From assembly GCA_023374025.1 (NCBI GenBank), contig SIJG01000002.1, positions 4,222,383 to 4,286,382 on the forward strand: a stretch of 64,000 nt of DNA, in the 5' to 3' direction. The number at the start of each line of letters is the position of its first letter. The stretch's first letter is position 1. Below, piece by piece: positions 52,993-64,000 of this stretch. The position numbers were made by a program, and so were the translations under genes. Source of the DNA: Heterodera schachtii (lineage: Eukaryota; Nematoda; Chromadorea; Rhabditida; Heteroderidae). The notes under the pieces are model-generated. The model had not been told where the DNA came from. It was given only the letters and a program-made list of their open reading frames with translations, and searched no databases.

Positions 52993-54541
52993 TCAATCAC
53001 TCACTTTCAATCTCTTAAATTGTTCGATCAGTTGTCCGATGATGTCCTCCGACTCGTCCTTAGCATTCGATGATTGTTTCGGCTTCTGAAGATCGTGACT
53101 TCGCTCGTCCTAAATTTTCAACGTTCAACTCTCGAATATCATAAGTAATTTGTTAACAAACACCTCTTGTACGACTTGGGCCTGCTGCTCCTTTTGTACG
53201 ACCTGTTGGACCTGCGAACGGATGCTGATTTTCCGCACGATGGGAGGATGTCCGTTGGGAGGCAGTCGACCGCGTGAACTGCGCAGAATGTTTTCAATTT
53301 GTTTGTGCCTAAATCAAATTGATGAATTGGATTCAAAAAGGATATGGGCAAGCAAAATTATAGCATTTTGATTTTTGGGCTAAATGGGTGCGTAACTACA
53401 GCTGAATACGTACAGCATTGAAGGAGGAGGGCCACGCGCGGGTTTCGGGTTGGGACTGCTCATAGCGAAGGGCTGCGGCCTGGCCGATGGTTGTGCAGGG
53501 AAAGAGTTGACGAAATAGGGCGGCGGCGGATGGAATCCGTTGGTCAGTGAAACGCGACGCTGCGCATCCGCACAGTTAGGCAACTGACTAAAGGAGAATT
53601 GGCATCAAACTCGCATAACTCACAAAATTTGGACCCAAAGACAGAAACCCCGCTGTTAAGCAGCCTCCCAAATTTGAGGTCCCGCGAGTAATTAAACCGA
53701 GCAAAAAACAAATTTACATGACAAGTCCTGGAAATTGCGGCGCGTTTAAGATGGGTGCACTCAAATTGAAGGGCATCGGAGGCGGCGGTGGAGGCATTCT
53801 GACAGGCGGACGCACATGGAAAGAATGGTTGAAAGGGAAAGAACGATGGAAGCCGCTGGACATTGAGGCGCGACGCCGTGCAAATATTCTTCGCATTTCA
53901 CTAAAAACCAAAATTAATTTTCAAAAGCGAAATCCGCCAATTTGGTTGACCATTTGTCAGTGTACCACCCCGGACGATTAACTCTCAATGTCACTCCCCC
54001 CCCCCAGACCCAACAAACTCTTGGTATTGGTTGCTCTGGTCGATCTTCGTCAAGTTTTCACTGGTCTCCGCCTTAGGAATCACTTTGAACGCGAAGGTGC
54101 CAGTGGCCGATATGAAGCCGCTTTCAATTTCGTCGGGCATCGTCAGCAACATTTTGTACACCGCCGCGTCGTTGCAGCCGAAGCCGAGTTGGACCGCGTA
54201 CGAAGTCAATTCTGAGCCCCAATCATGCCTAAAAATTGAAACGTAACAAAAAAATGGAAAAATTAAAGTTAAAAAATCCAAAGCATTCAACAATTTTGCC
54301 TGTATCTTTGAATGCCATGACAATTGCATAACTTTTTGTTTTTCCTATCTCCATGTTTTTGATGCCGGATTTAAAAAGTGAAAGTGCCCTTTTTGAGTCC
54401 ATCGGAGACGCACCTGAACGTGTCCATCAGCTTGGGCAACTGCACCGACCCGCTTCCGAAGGCGACCATCGTCGAGTGGAGTTTGGTCTTCAGTTGCTGC
54501 CAAATTCTGCTCTTTGCCTCGTCATTTTCGATCGCCGACAT
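52993..54541 (-). CDS. LOTUS/OST-HTH-like protein with a proline-rich tail
   Basis: Exons from the 5' side: 54541-54414, 54228-54010, 53900-53718, 53587-53414, 53308-53164, 53109-52993. Phases agree and give 321 residues. I chose the start MSAIENDEAK because it lies just after TTTCTTAG, a possible trans-splice acceptor. Residues about 10-85 resemble a LOTUS (OST-HTH) winged-helix domain: IWQQLKTKL, LPKLMDTFRHDWGSEL, AVQLGFGCN and YKMLLTMPDEIE, followed by FAFKVIP. The remainder has a basic stretch (RRIFARRRAS), Pro-rich blocks (VRMPPPPPPMPF, NGFHPPPPYF) and an acidic, Gln-rich C terminus. LOTUS proteins in animals act in germ granules and bind DEAD-box helicases; nematodes have germline LOTUS proteins. 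The domain call rests on pattern memory and is moderate. An alternative is a nematode-specific winged-helix RNA-binding protein. Confidence 0.6.
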
Positions 54542-55623
54542 TGTGTGAAGCAATTCTAAGAAATTAGCAGTGAATTTGGAGTACAAAAAGCAAAAAAGGA
54601 ATACGTAAGAACTGGGTTTGATAGGAATAAGTGAGAAAAGAAAATTTGTTTTTTTTATTTAAAATCGAATATTAAAAATAGTAACGTAACATAATGCCAA
54701 TGCCATCAAATTGTGCCCACTGACCATTTTTTCCCCCGGGAAAAGCTGAGTGCGCTGCTGCTGCCAGCAGTTTTTGTCCCACGTTTTTACCTTCTTCCGC
54801 CGCGCGATCGCTTTTTAGTTCGATGCATTTGTTGAAAAGTTAAAAAATATTTGTTTTGTTTCTTAGAATTAATGGAAAATGAAAAATAAAAGATGAAAAA
54901 ATGCAAAGGGCCAAACAAAAAAAAAGTTTATGAAGAGAAAGGAAATGAGAAATGTTCTCAAAGGAATCAGCTTTTATATACGGAGACTTAACAATTTGGT
55001 ACCTCCAAAATTAGAAAGGCAATTGTTGCCTTTAAGTATTTTCTCCCCATTTTTAATTGTTGGCCATAATTGCATTTTAATTTTAAAAATTAGGTTTTTT
55101 GAATTACGTAGTACAAATGAGTCATGCCGAACTCATCCATAAATAATTCATCCACAGCATGATGCGGGTCGTCGTCGTGGCATTTCTTGCATCGTGGCGC
55201 CTGCGTTATGGCATTCTTGTGCATTGATGAGTTTGAGTATTTACGACTTGGGTATGGATGAGTTGGTTCTACCCCAAGTACAAACTAACTGTTGGCCTCA
55301 TAATTATATAATTCTTCAAAATGTGTATGAAAAACTCCTTGGAGAACTAATGCCTGCTGTTGGGGGCTTAAATGGCTCCACCTCATTAATCCAATTATAC
55401 TGTAAAATACAATTATTTTGTACGGTTAAAAGGGTTGGGCTTACTGTATTCGATTTTATTTTGTTTATTTTATTAAAAGCTGTACAATAATAAATTGAAA
55501 ACAATTCACCGAAAGAAAAGTTTTACACAATTTTCACAACAGATCAAAAAATGGGAACAAAAAATAAAAATAAATAAATATGTTTCTCCTCCTCCTCCTT
55601 TGATCAATATTTGTAATGCATTT
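54542..55623. other. Gap between PLC gamma and the LOTUS-like gene
   Basis: No gene is supported. A short minus-strand frame (MHRTKKRSRGGRR, near 54790-54840) ends at a GTAAAA donor but does not join the LOTUS-like exon without a stop. The rest is AT-rich. Confidence 0.45.
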
Positions 55624-58600
55624 TCAATTGTGCTTTCCGCCGCCGAGTCGGAAAATGCGGCGGAGAGTTTTGGTGCCGGCCTTTCGCTGTCCCGACGATG
55701 GGACGGACGACTTGACAATGCTTAAGAATAATAATGGGCTTATCTTTGCCATTTTCTACCGAAGCCCAAACAAAAGTGAAAAAGAGCCAAAATGTCCAAT
55801 ATAGGGGCGAGTTGTCCGAATTTCGAAGAATGGCATTGAAAAATACCAATGCACTCACTCGCCCGACTCCACGCTAATTGACCGCGTGCTCAAAGCAATG
55901 TTCTGCTGCTGCTGATGTGCTGCTGCAGTTTGGCTGGTGCTGCTCCCCAGTCGTATTTGGTCAATCGACGCATTTCGACGGTTCAGCGGCCCGGGCATCG
56001 AAGGCCAATTTTGACCAAAAGAGTGATCAGTGCCGTCGGCAGTGCCAAACGGCGCCGCCGCGGGGGAGAAAATGCCATCGGAGACGGCATCCGGCTGCTG
56101 TGCAAGAATGGAACGGCCGGCCTGAAGCATTTTGTGCGGATTTTGAATGAGTGGGCCGACGGCGCATTGCTGCAGGGCTTTGTCAGAGGCGGCGGATTTG
56201 CCGGCATTTAAAGTGCTAAAAATGGGGAAGAAACATTGAATCGGATTCAAGTTGAGAAAATGGTGCTAGTCGTGCTTCTCACCCGAGCGAATCTCTCACT
56301 GTTTTTGATTATTGCGATAAAACAGAAATGAAAATAGTGCCGACAAATAAAACTCAGGGTGCCGTCCCTGTCTCGGGATCGTTGTCGGTCTCGAAACTAT
56401 GTTTTTACCACCCATTTCGAGGCGTAACCGGAATCCCAAGACAATTTACGGGATCTGTTAATCATTCGCCCCACATATGTTCTGACTTACTTATGATGGC
56501 CCAAATTGATGGTGCCAAAATCGGCCGCTGAAGAATTCGTTGGCAAAGTGTTGGTGTTGTGCCGACGGCCCAAAGACGCGGCCAATCCGAGGCGGCCATG
56601 CATTGGAGGAGGGTCCCAAGCACTTGAAAAAGTTGCGCATTTAAAACACTCAAAATTATGCCAAAAAGCGGAGGAGGGGGGGCTCAATAAATAATTCCAA
56701 AATTTAATTTTGAATTCTGTACGACTCACCGAATTTCCACATGGACGAGAAGTGCCGAAAGTTCCAACGGTTCGCTGAACTGATTCCGAAGCGGAACGGA
56801 GCGGAAGCCGCAGCGGACGGAGTCGAGCGGAAACACGGCCTGGCCAATGAAAGGGTCCGTCTTCGGACCGACGAAATCGCCGTCCTCCACGTGAAAGCGC
56901 AGCAGTGCCATCTCCGGGTGCCGCACATGGAACACAAAGCGTTCCTGCCATATCGGATTCAGACCATTGGACGCTGGTGGAAGAAGGGAACACAAAAATG
57001 GGTGATGGAAATAAGAGATGATGATGAGCCGAGTCAAGGACAATCCGACAAAAGCTAATTGATAAGGGACAGACAATCAATTCGACAAAGCCAAACTAAT
57101 TAATGAAGGCGATTGAATCAATTTAATAAACCAATGAATGGATTAGCATATATTGATCAGAAAATTAAATCAGTGAAATGATCAGCAAATTGTGATCAGA
57201 TATAATGACCTGACCGACCATAGACTAACGGATGGATAAAGCAGTCGGTCTTCTGATTACTCTTCATTCTTCACAATTTGGGGTATTTACGTGGAATTCG
57301 AGAGTCTCGACTCGAGAAAAGTCTCGAGTTGTTTTTGTCTATAGTCTCTGGCCCAAATTTATGTCTCTAATTTCGGGAATTTTCGGTCATAAACATCACA
57401 ACTACAATATTACACCGTTAATCGATCTCCCTTCGCCATGGACCTTCCCTCCCGCTCCCGGCACTCACTGATTGTGTTGGTGCGCATCAGTCGGGCGTCG
57501 TGCGGGAAGCCGAGCAGCTCCAACTCGACGCAGGGCGAACAAATGCCGCCACCTTTGTCGCATGCGCCGATGCGCGACAAATGCCGTCCGGCCACAACCA
57601 AAACAGTCAACACAATGGGACAGCCGACTCCGGCATTCTGAAGGGGACAAACGAACTAAAATTGGTGCCAAAACAAGGAAAAATGGACAATTTGCATGTT
57701 TCAATAGTGCCATAATCACTTTTTGCTGCTGATTTTGGTGATTAAAAGCGTCAGATGGAAGTGCCGCTGTGGAAAAAGTGCCATTGCCGATGCTCATCTT
57801 TTGCCGTTGTTTCTGTCCATCGTCCCCGATGAGTTTCGTCGGCATGTCGTCCCGATCCTCAGTCAATTTGTCACATGCCGTGCCATCGTTGGACGACGAT
57901 GACGGCACATTCTCAAAAGTGCTGCTCGACAACGCCGGACGCTGCAGCTGATGCTGGTAGTGGTGCTGCTGTTGTTGGCTGTTGTTATGGTTGTCACGGG
58001 CATTGATGGAAAAAGTTTCGTCCATCAGATAAAGCGGCTTCAGCACATAGCCACAGCTAAAAATAAGAACTTGTCAAGTTCACTCTCGAACTAATCAACT
58101 TTCTCGAGCTTTATAAATGTCTTACGATTACTCTCGTCTAATTTTTTTTAAATGTAAAAACTATTTATTCGATTTTTCAATTCTTTACTCTATTAATTCC
58201 CGAGTTTAACCCGATTAGATAGTGCCAATTTCCAATTTGTGCCCGTTTTCCCACCGTCCGTTGGCCATGAACCGTCCCGTGTTCAGCTGCATGGATTTGT
58301 CGGCCGTTTGGAAGTTCAATGCCACCATATGGCACCCGCTGTTCCACATTGGCATCGGGTTGAAATTGGTGGAGGTGAACCGACTCGCCTGCGGGTATAC
58401 CCGCGACAGCTGACGCTTGTTGAACAGCTGAAGCCCACGCTCGACCAATTTGTCATGTTTGGACTCACTGAAACGGACGAAATGACCGAAATTTAGGATA
58501 AACAATTGGATAAATATTATCAGGGCTAATTTTAAATCATTGCAAATCAGACAAAAGCCAAAAATGCCATTTTTGCATTTTAATTAACCAAAATTTGATA

Positions 58601-61600
58601 AGATTGATCGGTAATGGCACGCACCTAAAGGAGCACATTTCGTAGAATGAGCTGCGCGGGTCTTGCAACTCGAAATCGGCATGGAACGGAACTGCTTGGC
58701 AATAAATCTGTTGAAAATGGACAAAATAATTTGACCAGCTTATTGAACTCCGAAAAGCAAATATTTAAATTGACAAATACTGATCACCGAAATGAAAACT
58801 CTCAATATCGGAAAAATCGAGTCCGATTACGCCTGATTACCAAAGACCCATTTTAGATATTAGTTTTTATTTAATCAGAGAATGACACACTGCAGATGAT
58901 TAGTTTTTTTTTAGTGGTTCAGAGGGTTGCTTATTATTCTGAACCATAAAAACCATAACTCTATGTGATCAGTTGGCTTTCATGCAAATTGCCGTGCCAA
59001 TCTTAGTCTTTTGGGATTGTAATGCCCGTGATTGATCAAATTAAATTCAAATAGCCATTGCCCTACCACGAGGCTGGACAGTTCGCTGGCGATGCGCGAC
59101 TGTTTCTCGCGACTGCGCAACTGTCGCATTTTGTTGCTCGCCTCGGCCGCCATTTGTTGGCACGCGTTCACCCACTCGTCCATCTCCTCGCGACTGTTCG
59201 CCGCCAAAACGTAGTCGCACACGTCCCAATGGGACGGGGCCAAAGTGACGCGGAAGGCGAACGGACGACGACCGCGGCGCGAATGGTCGTCCTCGACGGG
59301 GTGATCGGCAGAGGAATCGGAGGAACACTGTCCCAAGGGGGGGGGGGGATAAAATTGGTAATCGGAGAAATAATATGGGATAAGTGATCGGAAAAAATTA
59401 TGGGACAAGGATCGGGAAGGGCGGCCCAAAAAGAGTGATCGTGATTGGGCTACGCTTCCTACTCCCCCCTCCCCTCCCCCGCCGATGGTTGCGCCGACAT
59501 TCTCGCCCTTTAAATCGAGATTTCTTTTTCCCGAATTCTGACATTTTCATTCCCCCTAAACCCCGGAGCATTCGCATTTCTCCGTTCCAATTATCTTGAG
59601 ATATCCCGGAAACAATTCCATAAATGTTGTACGGGAGCCATAATCGACTGATCAACAGATCGAGAAGGATTCGATCAATGTAATTTAAATAACAATTGTT
59701 TGAGATAACAAAATTTTACGCTAAATGCCAATATTGAAAATGCCATTGTTTGCTTGGCACCTGTTTAAATGTCGTCCCGCTAAGCTCAATCGTGCCGTAA
59801 TTGAGCATGTTGTTGCCATCCGTTGTTCCACCGTTTGTAGCAGTCAATTTTCGCACGCATTTCGCTGGGAACCATCCGGTCTAAAAATTAATTAAAAATA
59901 ATCAGCATTTTTACGGGATTAAAAATGACATTTTGTCAAATTCGCTTTTGCCCTCACTTTTTCGTTGTAACGGCCAACCCAAATGTGTTGTTGTTCATCA
60001 CCAACAATGTTGTGATCATTTTGGTCCATCGACAGCAAAGTGATTTGGGTACCGATCGGAAAACTGAGCGGAGGAAACGCTTTCAGCTGATCGCTTTTCA
60101 ACATTTGGCAATCGTCAACAATGCCATCGAACGATTCGATCGCTTCAACGCGAAGCTAAAAGTTCAAAAATTGCCGCCCTAAACGATTAAATTGTGGTCA
60201 CGAAAAGCACACCTCTTTGTCCAGGTTGTTCAAGTCAATGTAAAAGCCGTCCAACTGCAGTTGGCCACCATTCTGATCAGTGTATTGGCTGATCTGTTGA
60301 TTGATCAATTTGAATTTGGCACATTCAAATTGGCCCCCTTTTTGGCGTACCGTTTGCTCATTGACCGGAAATTTTAGGGAAACGCCACGGACGAACGGAG
60401 TCGACGCGTAAAAGTCCACCAAATGGCACAGCGTTTCGAAGGTTCGCTGAGCGACCATAAACAGACGGCCTTCTCGTTTCAGGCGAAAGTGGCACAGATT
60501 GTTGTCAATTCTGTGGAATGAAAAGCGCTTTTTGAAGCCGAAACACAAAAAGAAAAAATTGAATACCGTAATGACACCACAAACACCGTCTTGTCCGTGG
60601 TACTGTAGCGCACCATGAAGGCACCGTCCATGGGCACCGCGTTAAGCAGCTTTTCCGCCTGTTCGGTGTCCGCGCTGGCGCTGAACCACGGCTTGTCAAG
60701 GTGAGGTTGGGGTTGGGGGCACGGCGTTTGCAGAAAAGTCTGGCAATTCAGAGGCTGTTTAGGAGAGGGAAGAGGAGGAGGAGGAGAAGCAGCGGAAAGT
60801 GATCAGATGTCAAATGATTGATGATTTTGGCACTCCGACTGATCGGAGACAAGGACCAAACGAATGCACTCTGATCGTTTAATCAATCACTTAGCCAAAC
60901 TCAACTAATTAGCCATGCTAATCATTTTATTTCACCAACTAAGGCTAAAGCATTTAAGAAGTGATCGATCAAATGCCAAACTGACGCTGGCACTGATTAG
61001 AAATAAGGCCAAAAAAGGCAAACATTGATCAAATAAATTAATTGATAAATCGATTCGTTGGCATAAAAACCGAATGCCACAAAAGTGATTAGGCACACTG
61101 CTGATCAGACTACGCCACCATTTGTCTCTTCTGCTGCTCCGTGTGTTTGTTCACCTTGAAGTTGGGCGTGTCCAATGCGTTGTGTGTGTAGAAGCTGATC
61201 AGCTCGTACAGTGTGTCCCGCTTCACCGAGTCCAACAAATGATACTTTCGCTCGCCTCCCGTCGAAATGGACGCTTAAAAGATTTGGATTAAAGCAGCTT
61301 TCCAAAATCTTATCATTTGGATCTGAACAAGCACTCTTTGGACTTTCTCGGGTTCTCGTCCCCAGTTTTAAAATCAAACCGAAAAGCTTGAACCAAGGCA
61401 CTTTTCCCAAAATTTTCCACCCTCCCCCAATTCCTTGGCATTTTCCACCACCTCCCCCAATTATTTAGGCACTTCCCCACCCCCCCCCCCTCCACTATTC
61501 TTTTGGAATTTTCCACCCCTCCCTACCTAATTTGTTCGGCACTTTTCCACCCCCTTCTCAAATTCCTTCGGCACTTTCTCCCCCCCCCCCGCAATTCTTT

Positions 61601-63690
61601 GGCATTTTTCCACCCCTCCCCAATTGTGCCACCTTTGATGCGACAATGGTGCACACAGCCGGAGTGCAAAAAGGACAGTGTGAAGTCGCCGATGAAAGTG
61701 GTCGATTCGCGAACCAAGAACAGTCCGTCGGTGGTGCTGCCACTGCTTCCGCCTCCTCCTCCGCTGTTGCTGCTGTGCCGTGCCGCCTGCAGAAGGCGCG
61801 CCTTTGCCTCGTCCCGGCCAACTTTGCCGTGGAACCATTCCTCCGCGACGTGCGCGTCCGCACACGCGTCCGCTTCCTGTTGGACAAAAGCGTTTTGAAG
61901 AATTTAGTAGGGATAAAGCAAAGAGTAAGTGCCCTATCCCCCTGTCCCGTTCTGCTTGTTTGCCAGTGATAAACTGATAAGGTGGTATTCCGACGGAGAA
62001 ATATTTGGCCCAACCCCTCCCTAATTGGTCAACAAGCGGATATTATCAATAAATGACACCGGCGGGCAAATCTGGACCGAAGGCGCGAGACTCTCGAGCC
62101 AAAATAAAAAATGTGTGCCATAATTTTAATTACCATTCATCCCTTTATATTTTATTTTATGGTTCCTTCGCGCACCGAAAATGTGTCGTCCGATTGGCTG
62201 TTCAGACTGTCCTCCCGTCCGGCCAAGTGTTTTCGGCGTCCGCTTGCCTCAGCGGTGCCGTCTTGCGGATGCGGCGGCTGCTCGTCCGTGCCTTCGTTTG
62301 CGCCAATTGCGCCCGCCGTGGTCGACGATGGGCCAAGCGAAGCGCCGCCGGCGCTCTCCTCGACGCGTTGCAGCAAATAGCACAAGCGGTCGTTGAACAG
62401 CACAAAAAGGGGAGAGGAAAAAGTGGGAAATGATCAAGCAAACGATCGATTAGCAGCTGAGCTTATTCGATGGACAACGAATTTAATTTATGTTTAATCG
62501 GTGATTATTGAAAATAATTGTGATTGGATTACGAATGAAAAGCACCGATTGATCAGATCGTCGAGTGATTGATCAGAGAGAGGGAGAGAGAAAGAGCAGT
62601 GCATTTTTTGACCAATTCAAATTGCATAAAATGAGAGTTCAACAAGCGATCAGATCATCGGGATGAATGATCAAAGCACATATTAAAGCGATTCAATAGA
62701 CTAATACATTTCCCGATCAGTTTTCAACGACCCAAAAGTGCCTCCCTCCCAAAAAATGCCCTACCAAAAATGTGTTTGTGCCATTGGTGGCCCTGTTGAT
62801 CCTGTCCCTGCTGCTTGTCCTTCGGCTGCTCCCCCCACCCGCCGTTGGCATTGGCACTGCTGCTCCGTCTGCTGCCCCCACAACTTTTGGCACCGCCGTT
62901 TGTGCCGTTTCCGCCGTCCTCGCGCAGCCAAAGGACGCCCTTTTTGACGCATTGTCTGCTCAGAATGTTGTCCTGCTCCATTTCCTCCTCCGCACTCTGT
63001 GCCGAAAGCATTGCGTCCGTCAATTCGTTGTGCAGTTGCAACTTTTTGTGTTTCAGAATGATTTTGCGTTTCAATGCTGCGGGCGAAGGGAGCTGAAATT
63101 GTTGAAATTTGTGAAAGTTTTTAAATATTTTATAAAATAAATTTCCTAATATTTTTCTAATTAATAAATAATTATTTTAAATTAGCATTTATTCTTGCGA
63201 CCAAAATTTAATTTGTTCTTGAAAATAAATTAAATTTTTGACTATAATTTTTAAAATTATTTGACTTAATATATAATTTATATTTTGTAGACAAATTAAA
63301 TGTGTTTTTAGAATAATATTTTATTTCCCAAAATTAAAACTCACCATAAATATATCTTTTTTAATTAACAAAATTTAATGATTTTTATTGACAAAATTGA
63401 AATTTTTAGCATAAAAATTTCAGTTTTTTAGTAATTTTAGCATAAATCAAATTAAAAAAAAGTTCCTTTTCACTGTCACCATTAAATTAAATTTGAATTT
63501 TCCTTTGGCCACCTGCCATTCGTCACGTGAGACGGGCGCGGTCAGCAGCAGGTCGCCCAGCATTTGTTTGATGTCGGTGGCCATTTGGCGCTGTGCCGGC
63601 AGCGAACAGTTGTCCTCGATGGACAAAATCAGCGGAAATTCGCTGCTGCGGAAAGCGTACGCGCGGATGGTGCGCAAAACGTCAGCGCAA
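55624..63690 (-). CDS. Phospholipase C gamma (5' end outside the window)
   Basis: Cleaves PIP2 to diacylglycerol and IP3 downstream of tyrosine kinases. Exons from the 5' side: 63690-63513, 63092-62765, 62402-62176, 61876-61633, 61273-61155, 60754-60567, 60510-60213, 60155-59958, 59880-59761, 59327-59067, 58707-58625, 58467-58255, 58056-57720, 57637-57469, 56973-56730, 56622-56491, 56215-55859, 55720-55624. They give 1,263 in-window residues. Order: end of catalytic X (RTIRAYAF, ILSIEDNCSLP), first half of the split PH (HIFVLFNDRLCYLL), N-SH2 (EEWFHGKV, GLFLVRES), C-SH2 (KPWFSAS, GAFMVRYS), a diverged SH3 ending GWFPAKCV, second PH half (VLAANSREEMDEWVNACQ), catalytic Y (NFNPMPMWNSGCHMVALNFQ, CGYVLKP), C2 (GLNPIW, GFRSVPLRNQ) and a long tail ending TLRRIFRLGGGKHN. 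The first half of X, with the first catalytic His, lies beyond 63690. The intron ending at 62403 has TG instead of AG. Confidence 0.95.
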
Positions 63691-64000
63691 CTGACCAAAG
63701 AGAAAATAAACACAGCGGCAGTTAGCAGTGATCAATTGATTTAAATTTATTGGGCATTTAATAGAAATAGCCGGAGGGAAGGACAAGGGGAAAGTCCGCC
63801 GGCATTTTCCGGTCCCAAATTTAGGGGACGATACCGTCCCCGAAAATGAAACGCAATTAATTGAGACAAAATCTCAATTTGAAATAGATTATATACATAT
63901 TTGGTAATTAATGGCGCATTAATTGGCTATAATAATTATTGGTTACTTAGCAAATTAACAATTAATTAAAAACTCAAAGAGCTAATTAATTTATTATTCA
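63691..64000. other. PLC gamma intron running off the window
   Basis: The exon at 63690 starts in mid-codon after a TTGGTCAG acceptor, so this AT-rich stretch is intron. It contains GGGACGATACCGTCCC near 63825-63840, a short hairpin word. No exon is visible before the window ends. Confidence 0.7.

Noticed and set aside
54780..54842. Upstream exon MHRTKKRSRGGRR for the LOTUS-like gene
   Set aside because: Its donor phase leads to a stop in the next exon; the start at 54541 after TTTCTTAG is simpler.

Overview
This window looks like nuclear DNA of a nematode. The evidence is a set of split genes with mostly short, AT-rich introns ending in TTTCAG or TTTTAG, noncoding DNA rich in TTAATTAA-like words, dispersed elements built from the nematode telomere word TTAGGC, and metazoan gene families in compact nematode-like form. 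GC-rich coding exons in AT-rich DNA, a high share of GC-AG introns and two small secreted-protein genes would fit a plant-parasitic tylenchid such as a cyst nematode. That placement is an inference, and no single gene proves it.

Layout. Plus strand: a two-pass membrane protein of unknown function (681-2563), a secreted Ala/Pro-rich repeat protein (8468-11065) and a small secreted ten-cysteine protein (11991-12322). Minus strand: a diacylglycerol kinase of the zeta/iota type in 24 resolved exons (13266-22885), with unresolved 5' exons up to about 25043. The stretch 25.0-38.2 kb is mostly noncoding. It holds tRNA-Lys(CTT), a 25-bp minisatellite, homopolymer runs and an unrecognised Ser-rich gene (31071-33541, minus). 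Next comes a plus-strand hnRNP F/H-type protein with three RRMs (38177-42323). Four minus-strand genes follow: a CNNM/cyclin-M magnesium transporter (43578-48310), glycogenin (50438-52412), a LOTUS-like protein (52993-54541) and phospholipase C gamma (55624-63690; its 5' end lies beyond the window).

How the genes relate. PLC gamma makes diacylglycerol and the zeta-type kinase consumes it, so opposing steps of one lipid signal lie about 33 kb apart. Glycogenin and CNNM are metabolic and ion-homeostasis genes. The hnRNP and LOTUS-like proteins are RNA regulators. No operon is proven, although the LOTUS-like and glycogenin genes are only about 580 bp apart on the same strand.

Most notable signals: three copies of an inverted-repeat element with telomere-like cores; an apparent GT-TG intron in PLC gamma; about seven GC-AG introns among roughly 97 reconstructed; the secreted pair; about twenty G or C runs of ten or more; and a strong excess of the palindrome TGATCA outside exons. 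All exon models were joined by hand from splice sites, phase and remembered family similarity. No alignment or database search was run.
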